Shown one piece after another: positions 30,948 through 36,505 of a stretch of DNA of 36,505 bases. The DNA is taken from assembly GCA_902770045.1 (NCBI GenBank), contig CACXRO010000012.1:1-36505 (forward strand), written 5' to 3'. The notes under the pieces are model-generated. The model was not told the origin of the DNA. It saw only the letters and a program-made list of their open reading frames with translations, and did not search any database. Origin of the DNA: an uncultured bacterium. Lineage in GTDB: Bacteria > Verrucomicrobiota > Kiritimatiellia > RFP12 > UBA1067. Within the stretch, counting starts at the first letter, position 1. Every line of letters begins with the position of its first letter. The position numbers were made by a program, and so were the translations under genes.

Positions 30948-31205
30948 ATGAAAACATACACTACACAAGGAACATGCTCGCGAGCAATTGAATACGAAGT
31001 GACTAACGGCGTTCTGACCACCTGCCGTTTCATTGGCGGATGTCCTGGCAACACGGTCGGCGTCGCCAAACTCGCCGTCGGCCGCAAGGTCGAGGAAGTC
31101 ATCTCGCTGCTCAAGGGCATACCATGCCGCAACGGGACTTCCTGCCCCGACCAGTTGGCGCGCGCCCTGGAGGCGGAAAACGCAAGCAAGGCGATACTCT
31201 CATGA
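30948..31205 (+). CDS. TSCPD-domain protein (TIGR03905 type)
   Basis: An 85-residue protein containing SRAIEYEVTNGVLTTCRFIGGCPGNTVGVAKLAVGRKVEEVISLLKG and NGTSCPDQLARAL, the features of the TIGR03905/TSCPD family. The domain also occurs at the C-terminus of some B12-dependent ribonucleotide reductases and has conserved cysteines that may bind metal. The role of the stand-alone form is not established. ATG 30948 is chosen over 30930 because GGGAGA lies at the correct distance. Its stop overlaps the next ATG. Confidence 0.88.
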   Translation: MKTYTTQGTCSRAIEYEVTNGVLTTCRFIGGCPGNTVGVAKLAVGRKVEEVISLLKGIPCRNGTSCPDQLARALEAENASKAILS

Positions 31206-31720
31206 TGCGGATTGTAAAGGGCGACATTACGAAACTCGCGGTTGACGCCATTGTCAACGCCGCTAATCAGTTGATGCTGGGCGGAGGTGGAGTCGACGGC
31301 GCAATCCACCGCGCGGCTGGCAAGGAATTGTTCAATGCCTGCCTCAAAGTGCCAGAGGCACGGCCGGGCGTGAGGTGTCCGACGGGCGAGGCGCGGATAA
31401 CTCCGGGCTTCAAACTTCCCGCGAAGTTTGTGATACACACAGTCGGGCCGGTGTACAGGGACGGGCAGCACGGCGAGCCGGAGAAGCTGGCGAACTGCTA
31501 CCGTAACTCGCTTGCCCTCGCCGCCGAGAACGGATGCAAGTCCATCGCTTTCCCCTGCATCTCTACCGGAGTGTACGGCTATCCCATCGAGGATGCTGCC
31601 AAGATAGCCGTACGCGAGACCGAGGCGTTTCTCAAAACACACGACATCGATGTCGTGTTCTGCTGCTTCTTGGAATACGATGCAAGAATTTTCGAAAAAC
31701 TATTGCAGGGCGTAAAATAA
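31202..31720 (+). CDS. Macro-domain protein, probable O-acetyl-ADP-ribose deacetylase
   Basis: A 172-residue single macro domain of the YmdB type. It begins IVKGDITKLAVDAIVNAANQLMLGGGGVDGAIHRAAG, with ADP-ribose-binding Asn and Gly loops, then CPTGEARITPGFKLPAKFVIHTVGP, and PCISTGVYGYPIEDAAKIA, the phosphate loop. Such proteins remove O-acetyl-ADP-ribose or protein ADP-ribose. It overlaps the TSCPD gene by four bases (ATGA). GC content returns to the high level of the chromosome here. Confidence 0.92.
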   Translation: MMRIVKGDITKLAVDAIVNAANQLMLGGGGVDGAIHRAAGKELFNACLKVPEARPGVRCPTGEARITPGFKLPAKFVIHTVGPVYRDGQHGEPEKLANCYRNSLALAAENGCKSIAFPCISTGVYGYPIEDAAKIAVRETEAFLKTHDIDVVFCCFLEYDARIFEKLLQGVK

Positions 31721-32091
31721 TGATCATTCAAGTCCTCGGGCAGCAATTCTCCGTCTGTAAGGTCGCCGACTATGGCGAGGTGGATTGCTGTCAGCCGTTC
31801 GTGTTCACCGGTTCGACGGACGCGGAGAAGTCCCTTGTATGTCCAACGGAATGTATTCCCGCGGCAACGATCGAGCGTGTTGACGGCTGGCGTGCATTCC
31901 GCATCGAAGGGCAACTGGATTTCTCGCTCGTAGGCATACTCGCCCACATCTCATCGGTCCTCGCCGCCGAGAAAATCGGCCTCTTCGCCGTCTCGACCTT
32001 TGATACGGACTACATCCTGGTCAAGGAAGTCGATCTTGACCGCGCACTTGCCGCGCTCGCCAAAGCCGGCGATGAAATTTTATTCGCTTAA
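31720..32091 (+). CDS. ACT-domain protein
   Basis: A 123-residue protein with tandem small alpha/beta domains. The ending FSLVGILAHISSVLAAEKIGLFAVSTFDTDYILVKEVDLDRALAALAKAG is typical of the ACT_7 (CASTOR-like) group, where ACT domains sense amino acids or similar ligands. The ATG shares one base with the preceding stop (TAATG), so it is coupled to the macro-domain gene. The ligand is unknown. Confidence 0.88.
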   Translation: MIIQVLGQQFSVCKVADYGEVDCCQPFVFTGSTDAEKSLVCPTECIPAATIERVDGWRAFRIEGQLDFSLVGILAHISSVLAAEKIGLFAVSTFDTDYILVKEVDLDRALAALAKAGDEILFA

Positions 32092-32098
32092 CTTAGTT

Positions 32099-32452
32099 AT
32101 GAACGCGCTTTTTGTCTTTCTTGGTGGTGGTGCCGGCAGCGTCCTGCGATATCTCGTGGGGCTGTGGATAGGCTCGACAGCGTTTCCATGGGCAACGTTC
32201 GCCGTGAACGCCGTCGGCAGCCTTGCCATCGGGCTCTTTGGCGGCTGGGCGTCGCGCTTTGGCTGGAGCGAAGCATTGCGCCTCTCGCTGACCGTCGGAC
32301 TGTGCGGCGGCTTCACGACTTTTTCCACCTTTTCGAAGGACTCGCTTGCGTTGATAGATAGTGGCAGCTACGGACTGTTCGCGCTCTACGCGGCAGGCAG
32401 CGTTGCGCTCGGCATCGCCGCCACCGCGCTTGGGCTCTGGTTGGCAAAATGA
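32099..32452 (+). CDS. crcB: Fluoride ion channel CrcB/FluC
   Basis: A 117-residue inner-membrane protein with four hydrophobic helices. It has GGGAGSVLRYLVG, the pore Asn in NAVGSLAIGLFGG, and GLCGGFTTFSTFSKD, the polar track with the central sodium site; all are hallmarks of the Fluc family. It exports fluoride as a dimer. I see no fluoride riboswitch in the short upstream spacer. The gene starts seven bases after the ACT gene, so it probably shares that transcript. Confidence 0.94.
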   Translation: MNALFVFLGGGAGSVLRYLVGLWIGSTAFPWATFAVNAVGSLAIGLFGGWASRFGWSEALRLSLTVGLCGGFTTFSTFSKDSLALIDSGSYGLFALYAAGSVALGIAATALGLWLAK

Positions 32453-32470
32453 AACACAAGGAGAAAACTC

Positions 32471-32574
32471 ATGATCGACAACAAGCCATTCGCGATGATT
32501 TTCAACGCGAGCCCGCGCAAGATGCGCCCGCGCCCTCGGCAAACGGCTCGTCGAAAAGGCCATGACTCACATTT
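32471..32574 (+). pseudogene. Remnant of a NAD(P)H-dependent FMN reductase-like gene
   Basis: After a good ribosome site (AAGGAG), ATG 32471 encodes FAMIFNASPRK, the start of flavodoxin-fold FMN reductases. The frame then breaks; in another frame the following bases read [15 protein letters not shown] and a stop, the matching first helix. About 100 bases of a gene of normally 550 remain, ending against the convergent lysR stop. It resembles the start of the gene at 36017. Confidence 0.6.
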
Positions 32575-33460
32575 GACGGCCTGACGACAGGACGCGGACT
32601 GCTTCGACAAGTGCGCGGGCGGCGGGGGAAAGAGCGGCGTTCTTGCGCCAGGCGATATATACGTCGCTCGTGAGCGCGGGAGAGAACGGACGGAACGCGA
32701 CGCGCTCTGCGAACTCCTGCGGGATCATCCCGTCGATGCATACCGCCGCGCCAAGGCCCGCCTCGACGAAAACGGCCGCGTTGTAGATGAGGTTGTAGTT
32801 GGCGAGGACATCCAGCTTCCCGAACGGGCAGCCGAACCATCCGGCGAGAAACTCCTTCACCATCGCCTGGCGCGAACAGATGAGCGGAACCCCTCTCGCA
32901 TCCTTCGGCGAGAGGCGCTTTTTCGCGGCGAGCGGTGAATCCTTTCGGACGGCAAGTCCCCAGTGGTGCGTGTAGGGAAGCGTCAGGTAGTCGAAGCCGC
33001 CATAGCGTCCGGGGCCGATCAGGACGCCAAGATCGAAGGTTCCCTCGCGCAGGTGGGCGACGATGTCCTCGCCGTTGCCCGATGAGACGGAGAAACAGAG
33101 TCTCGGATTGCTGCGGTGGAGCTCTTCCGCCGCACGGGCCACAAAGCGGAACGCCGGCGTCTCGCCGGCTCCGATGGAGACCGTGCCGACGATTTCGTCC
33201 GTATCTGATGCCTTGATCTCGTCCTCCACCCGCTCGGCGAGCTCCACTAGGTCGTCGGCGCGTCGCTTGAGGGCGATGCCTTTCTCGGTCAGCACGATTC
33301 CGCGCGCGCTGCGTTCGAGGAGCTTGTGCCCGAGCTCGTCCTCGAGCGCGGCGAGCTGCGTGGAAAGCGCGGGCTGCGAAATGTGAAGCCGTTCGGCGGC
33401 GCGGGTGATGTTCCCCTCCTCCGCCACGGCGAGAAAATACCTGAGTATCCTTAAGTCCAT
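32567..33460 (-). CDS. LysR-family transcriptional regulator
   Basis: A 297-residue LysR regulator. The N-terminal winged helix-turn-helix (residues 1-60) reads [44 protein letters not shown], followed by a substrate-binding domain of two alpha/beta lobes. The ligand is unknown. It is divergent from the alpha/beta hydrolase, the classic layout for a LysR that controls its neighbour, so the hydrolase and perhaps the flavodoxin genes are likely targets. The -10 hexamer ends seven bases before the ATG, so the mRNA should have a leader of about one base. Confidence 0.94.
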   Translation of the reverse strand: MDLRILRYFLAVAEEGNITRAAERLHISQPALSTQLAALEDELGHKLLERSARGIVLTEKGIALKRRADDLVELAERVEDEIKASDTDEIVGTVSIGAGETPAFRFVARAAEELHRSNPRLCFSVSSGNGEDIVAHLREGTFDLGVLIGPGRYGGFDYLTLPYTHHWGLAVRKDSPLAAKKRLSPKDARGVPLICSRQAMVKEFLAGWFGCPFGKLDVLANYNLIYNAAVFVEAGLGAAVCIDGMIPQEFAERVAFRPFSPALTSDVYIAWRKNAALSPAARALVEAVRVLSSGRQM

Positions 33461-33467
33461 GGTGCAT

Positions 33468-33478
33468 AGTATACCATA
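33468..33478 (-). promoter_or_regulatory. lysR promoter, extended -10, nearly leaderless
   Basis: On the minus strand, ATGGTATACT ends at 33468 (TATACT 33473 to 33468). The predicted start is near 33461 and the ATG is at 33460. Confidence 0.65.
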
Positions 33479-33523
33479 TTCAGGAATAAGTGTAAATTAT
33501 GTCAGTTGATAAGAAATCGGTAT

Positions 33524-33552
33524 TTGTTATTTCAGCCGGAACAGGTTATACT
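33524..33552 (+). promoter_or_regulatory. Promoter of the alpha/beta hydrolase gene
   Basis: TTGTTA (33524-33529) and TATACT (33547-33552) are spaced by 17 bases. The AT-rich stretch between this and the lysR promoter is the likely LysR binding region, though I cannot name one specific box. Confidence 0.55.
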
Positions 33553-33602
33553 ATCAGTGTTTTCTTTTTTGACACAATAGGTCAACTGCAAGGAGAAACT
33601 AA

Positions 33603-34670
33603 ATGATGAAAGAACTGGCGATGGCGACTCTGGTCGCGGGCGGTGTCTGCGCGTCTAACGCGGAGACGTGGGACAAGACATTTCCGAAATCAGACAAGGT
33701 GGAACACGCTAAGGTGATATTTAAGAATCGCTTCGGCATCACGCTTGCCGCGGATGTGTACAAGCCGAAGGCGGGGAACGGGGAATGGGGAACGGGGAAC
33801 GGGAAATTCGCGGCAATCGCCGTCAGCGGTCCGTTTGGTGCGGTCAAGGAGCAGTCGAGCGGACTATATGCGCAGACGCTAGCGGAGCGGGGCTTTCTGG
33901 CCATTGCCTTCGATCCTTCCTTCACGGGTGAGTCGGACGGGACACCGCGCTACGTAGCTTCGCCGGACATCAACACGGAAGACTTCCAGGCGGCGGTGGA
34001 CTATTTGATCTCGCGCGATGACGTGGACGCCGGCAAGATCGGCATCCTCGGCATCTGTGGATGGGGCGGTCTCGCCATCAACGCGGCGGCGGTCGATACG
34101 CGCGTCAAGGCGACGGTGGCCTCGACCATGTACGACATGACCCGCGTGACTGCGAATGGATATTTCGACAAGGAGGACAGCTCTGCGGCACGCAAGGCGA
34201 AAAAGGAGGCGATGAACGCCCAGCGGATCAAGGACTTCAAATCCGGAACATACGAGCTTGGCGGCGGCGTTCCAGACAAGCTGCCGGATGACGCTCCTCA
34301 GTTCGTGAAGGACTACTACGCCTACTACAAGACCCCGCGCGGATATCACCAGCGTTCGCTCAATTCGAACGGCGGCTGGAACAAGACATCCTTCCTCTCG
34401 TTCATCAACGCAAAGCTGCTTGCCTACGCGGGCGAGATCGAAAGCGCGGTGATGGTGCTGCATGGCGAAAAGGCGCATAGCCGCTATTTCGGCGAAGATG
34501 CCTTCAGGATGCTCAAGGGCGACAACAAGGAACTCGTCATCGTTCCCGGGGCGTCGCACTGCGATCTATATGACGGCGGCTGGAAGGGGGCGATTCCCTT
34601 CGACCGCATCGAGGCGTTCTACAAGAAGCACCTAAACCTGAATAACACTACTGGGATTGTGTCGTATTGA
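33603..34670 (+). CDS. Exported alpha/beta hydrolase (YcjY/dienelactone hydrolase-like)
   Basis: A 355-residue protein with a probable signal peptide (about residues 1-20, MMKELAMATLVAGGVCASNA) and an alpha/beta hydrolase fold. The nucleophile elbow is GICGWGG with cysteine (C152) instead of the common serine, as I recall for related gut-bacterial proteins. The expected His is in PGASHCDLYDGG. The substrate is unknown. Residues about 56-67 (KAGNGEWGTGNG) are encoded by an in-frame heptamer repeat and look like an insertion into a surface loop. GGAGAA precedes the ATG. It is divergent from lysR. Confidence 0.86.
   Translation: MMKELAMATLVAGGVCASNAETWDKTFPKSDKVEHAKVIFKNRFGITLAADVYKPKAGNGEWGTGNGKFAAIAVSGPFGAVKEQSSGLYAQTLAERGFLAIAFDPSFTGESDGTPRYVASPDINTEDFQAAVDYLISRDDVDAGKIGILGICGWGGLAINAAAVDTRVKATVASTMYDMTRVTANGYFDKEDSSAARKAKKEAMNAQRIKDFKSGTYELGGGVPDKLPDDAPQFVKDYYAYYKTPRGYHQRSLNSNGGWNKTSFLSFINAKLLAYAGEIESAVMVLHGEKAHSRYFGEDAFRMLKGDNKELVIVPGASHCDLYDGGWKGAIPFDRIEAFYKKHLNLNNTTGIVSY
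33774..33806. repeat. GGGAACG heptamer repeat inside the hydrolase gene
   Basis: GGGAACG, GGGAATG, GGGAACG, GGGAACG and GGAAA follow with a strict 7-base period, about 4.7 copies. A 7-base period shifts the reading frame between copies, yet the gene stays open. Confidence 0.85.
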
Positions 34671-34676
34671 ATTTTT

Positions 34677-34739
34677 GCATGTAGAGCAGGAGAAAAGGAG
34701 AAGATGGTAAGTTCTCCTGCTTCTCCTGTTCTCCATGCT
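34677..34739. repeat. Inverted CTCCTG-type repeat hairpin between hydrolase and acetyltransferase
   Basis: AGAGCAGGAGAAAAGGAGAAG (left arm, 34683-34703) faces TTCTCCTGCTTCTCCTG and TTCTCC (right arm, 34712-34734), with outer GCAT/ATGC. It could fold into a long hairpin that ends transcription of the hydrolase gene, followed by AAAAAAT. Confidence 0.65.
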
Positions 34740-34789
34740 AAAAAATAGGACAAACTTTTATAAGTTCAAGGGCTATCTTATGACCGTTG

Positions 34790-35287
34790 ATGAATTCAGA
34801 AAGCGCATTCTCGCAGGAAGCGCTGAAAATCACGGCGGAATTGAACGGCGCGTACCATGCGCCGGAGCAAGTGTGTGCGCTCATGTCGCAGTTGACGGCG
34901 AGCGAGATCGACGAGTCGTTTGGCCTGTTCCCGCCGTTCCACACCGACTGCGGCAAGAACACGAAGATCGGCAAGCGCGTCTTCATCAACGCCGGCTGCC
35001 AGTTCCAGGACCAAGGTGGGATCACGATCGGCGACGATGTACTGGTCGGCCCGCAGACGATCATCGCGACGCTGAACCACGATCCCGATCCCGACAGGCG
35101 CGGCGGGATGTTCGCCAAGCCGGTTGTCATCGGCGACAAGGTGTGGCTCGGCGCACGGGTGACGATATGCCCCGGCGTGACGATCGGCGAAGGTGCGATC
35201 GTCGGTGCGGGCGCGGTCGTGACGAAGGACGTGCCGCCCCGCACCGTCGTCGCCGGCGTTCCTGCGAAGGTCATCAAGCAATGTTGA
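34790..35287 (+). CDS. Sugar O-acetyltransferase (maltose/galactoside acetyltransferase type), N-terminus disrupted
   Basis: A 165-residue left-handed beta-helix acetyltransferase. It has [47 protein letters not shown], the catalytic-site region with [12 protein letters not shown], and hexapeptide repeats ending [25 protein letters not shown]. The usual N-terminal start [13 protein letters not shown] is encoded at 34780 in a different frame and runs into this frame without the roughly 15-20 residues normally between them. An internal deletion with frameshift is likely. The first in-frame ATG is 34790, which has no ribosome site. The core may still fold, but the gene may be decaying. Confidence 0.75.
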   Translation: MNSESAFSQEALKITAELNGAYHAPEQVCALMSQLTASEIDESFGLFPPFHTDCGKNTKIGKRVFINAGCQFQDQGGITIGDDVLVGPQTIIATLNHDPDPDRRGGMFAKPVVIGDKVWLGARVTICPGVTIGEGAIVGAGAVVTKDVPPRTVVAGVPAKVIKQC

Positions 35288-35306
35288 TCCTTTGCGTTCT
35301 TTGCGG
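35288..35306. repeat. CTTTGCG-type short repeat
   Basis: TCCTTTGCGTTCTTTGCGGCG repeats CTTTGCG with a 9-base period, directly after the acetyltransferase stop. I recall similar words in intergenic DNA of unrelated bacteria but cannot check it here. Confidence 0.5.
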
Positions 35307-35351
35307 CGAAAAAACAATCACAAACATGAAATGACAAGAAAGGAAAAGAAA

Positions 35352-35936
35352 ATGAACAGAAGGGAATTCGCCAAGTGCATAGGTGCCGTCGCGGGCGTGG
35401 CGGCAATCCACGGTTTTTCATTCGCAAACGAAGGAGAAAAGAAAATGAAATGCGCAGTCGTATATTTCTCATGGAGCGGAAACACGCGCTTCGCCGCCGA
35501 GACGATCTCGAAGAAGGCCGGCGCCGACCTCTTCGAGATCAAGGCCGAGACGCCCTACAACTCAAACTACGGCAAATGCTGCGACGAGGCGCAGCCGGAG
35601 TGCTACGGAAAGACGCTCCGACAGATCAAGCCGATTGAAGGACTCGACCTCGCGAAGTATGACCTCGTCTTCGTCGGCTCGCCGAACTGGTGGGGCACGA
35701 TGGCGCCGCCTGTGCGCACGTGGGTGACGCAGAACAAGGGCGCGCTCACGGGCAAGTCGGTGTGCCTCTTTCAGACGCACGGCGGCGGCGGAATGCAGCG
35801 CGTGGGCAAGGAGTTCGCGGAGATCTTCGGCGACACTGCGAAGGTGCTGTCCCCCAAGGCGTTCAGCGGCTCGTCCATCAAGTCCAGCGTCGCCGCGCTG
35901 GAGGCGTTTGCCAGCGAGAGGATATCTGGCAAGTAA
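35352..35936 (+). CDS. Flavodoxin with Tat-type signal peptide
   Basis: A 194-residue protein. Residues 1-26 look like a twin-arginine signal (NRREFAKCIGAVAGVAAIHGFSFA). The flavodoxin domain follows: VVYFSWSGNTRFAAE (FMN-phosphate loop at about 40-46), DLVFVGSPNWWGTMAPPVRTWV, and CLFQTHGGGGMQRVGKEF. A second ATG at 35445 (M32) begins the flavodoxin core and follows AAGGAGAAAAGAA, a better ribosome site than that of the first ATG. A cytoplasmic short form is therefore possible. It lies in the putative LysR-controlled cluster. Confidence 0.87.
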   Translation: MNRREFAKCIGAVAGVAAIHGFSFANEGEKKMKCAVVYFSWSGNTRFAAETISKKAGADLFEIKAETPYNSNYGKCCDEAQPECYGKTLRQIKPIEGLDLAKYDLVFVGSPNWWGTMAPPVRTWVTQNKGALTGKSVCLFQTHGGGGMQRVGKEFAEIFGDTAKVLSPKAFSGSSIKSSVAALEAFASERISGK

Positions 35937-35954
35937 AACTCATCATCCTGAAAC

Positions 35955-35991
35955 ACCTCTGCGCTCTCGGCCTCTCAGCGCCTCTGCGTGA
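35955..35991. repeat. CTCTGCG-type short repeat
   Basis: CCTCTGCG, CTCTCGG, CCTCTCAGCG, CCTCTGCGTGAG follow one another in the spacer between the flavodoxin and FMN-reductase genes. The word is related to, but different from, the CTTTGCG block at 35288. Confidence 0.6.
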
Positions 35992-36016
35992 GTCATCACA
36001 CCAAGAAAGAAACAAT

Positions 36017-36505
36017 ATGAAAGTGCTGCTCATCAATGGAAGTCCGCGCGCGAACGGCAACACAGCCCGTGCGCTGAAGGAAGTCGCCGACACGCTTGCG
36101 GCGGAAGGCGTCGACGTCGAGACTGTCTGGACCGGCAACAAGCCTGTCCGCGGATGCGTTGCCTGCTATCAGTGCAAGGCAAAGAACCTTGGCAAGTGCG
36201 TATTCAATGACGATGCGGCCAACGGCATCATAGAGAAGCTGAAGGAGGCGGACGGAATCGTCGTCGGCTCGCCGGTCTACTACGGGCAGCCGGCGGGCGC
36301 GTTCCTTGCGCTTTGGCAGCGCATCTGCTTCGCGGGCACGGAGTTCGTCAAGGCGAAGCCCGCCGCGTCCGTCGCGGTTTGCCGCCGCGGGGGCTCGACG
36401 GCGGCCTACCAGTGCATGAACATGCCGTTCGAGATGCTGAGCTGTCCCGTCGTCACGTCGCAGTACTGGAACGTGACTTTCGGACGCGAGGAGGGCGAGT
36501 GCGAA
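36017..36505 (+). CDS. NAD(P)H-dependent FMN reductase / iron-sulfur flavoprotein-like, 5' part
   Basis: The first 163 residues are present and the gene runs off the window. It begins MKVLLINGSPRANGNTARALKEVADTL (flavodoxin fold, FMN-phosphate loop GSPRANGNT), then RGCVACYQCKAKNLGKCVFND with a CxxCxxC-type cysteine cluster like that of iron-sulfur flavoproteins, and DGIVVGSPVYYGQPAGAFLALWQR. It likely reduces FMN or acceptors using NAD(P)H. The short fragment at 32471 looks like a decayed relative. Confidence 0.9.
   Translation, partial: MKVLLINGSPRANGNTARALKEVADTLAAEGVDVETVWTGNKPVRGCVACYQCKAKNLGKCVFNDDAANGIIEKLKEADGIVVGSPVYYGQPAGAFLALWQRICFAGTEFVKAKPAASVAVCRRGGSTAAYQCMNMPFEMLSCPVVTSQYWNVTFGREEGECE

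Overview
The window reads as chromosomal DNA of an anaerobic, GC-rich, Gram-negative bacterium. Evidence for anaerobic life: a complete four-subunit 2-oxoacid:ferredoxin oxidoreductase, three consecutive rubredoxin-domain proteins including a reverse-type rubrerythrin, and several flavodoxin-like proteins. Evidence for an outer membrane: a TonB-dependent receptor behind a cobalamin riboswitch. The four-helix-bundle protein, the C2H2/RG-rich protein before pheT and the style of the short tandem repeats make me think of the PVC group (Kiritimatiellota/Verrucomicrobiota/Lentisphaerota). That placement is an inference, not a proof.

Layout. 1-2150: rsmE tail, a small membrane protein, then a probable single transcription unit of tRNA-Thr, tRNA-His, a C4 zinc-ribbon protein and RNase P RNA. 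2300-5550: argG, grpE, dnaJ, tRNA-Leu. 5550-12675: a B12/methionine/folate module, with a cobalamin-dependent methionine synthase lacking its reactivation domain, that domain as a separate gene, metF, and a riboswitch-controlled cobalamin-type TonB receptor. Between metH and the activation gene, on the opposite strand, lies a four-helix-bundle gene bracketed by nonamer repeats. 12790-14230: rubredoxin, rubrerythrin, high-molecular-weight rubredoxin. 14300-22341: sodium:proline-type symporter, 2-oxoacid:ferredoxin oxidoreductase (delta, alpha, beta, gamma), an unknown zinc-finger/RG-rich protein, and pheT. 22342-28194: a possible structured RNA, aminotransferase, ispE, Orn/Lys/Arg decarboxylase, acyl-ACP thioesterase and a flavin-reductase-like protein. 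28200-30922: an AT-richer island (KilA-N protein, DUF1648 membrane protein, TPR-like protein). 30948-32452: TSCPD, macro-domain, ACT-domain and fluoride-channel genes. 32471-36505: a LysR regulator divergent from an alpha/beta hydrolase, acetyltransferase, Tat-signal flavodoxin and an FMN-reductase-like gene cut by the window end, with a decayed relative of the last gene beside lysR.

Two themes run through the window. First, promoters are unusually uniform: an extended -10 of the form TTTTGGTATAATAC recurs upstream of argG, metH, metF, the receptor, the four-helix gene, rubredoxin and putP, generally without a clear -35. In metF and lysR it lies so close to the ATG that the mRNA should be leaderless or nearly so. 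metF and the riboswitch share an almost symmetric divergent promoter. Second, many gene borders carry short degenerate tandem repeats with a period of 7 to 9 bases, each locus with its own word. One word (GTCCCKCCA) occurs inside grpE and on both sides of the four-helix gene. These repeats, and a perfect 32-bp palindrome inside the KilA-N gene, are the least explained structures here.
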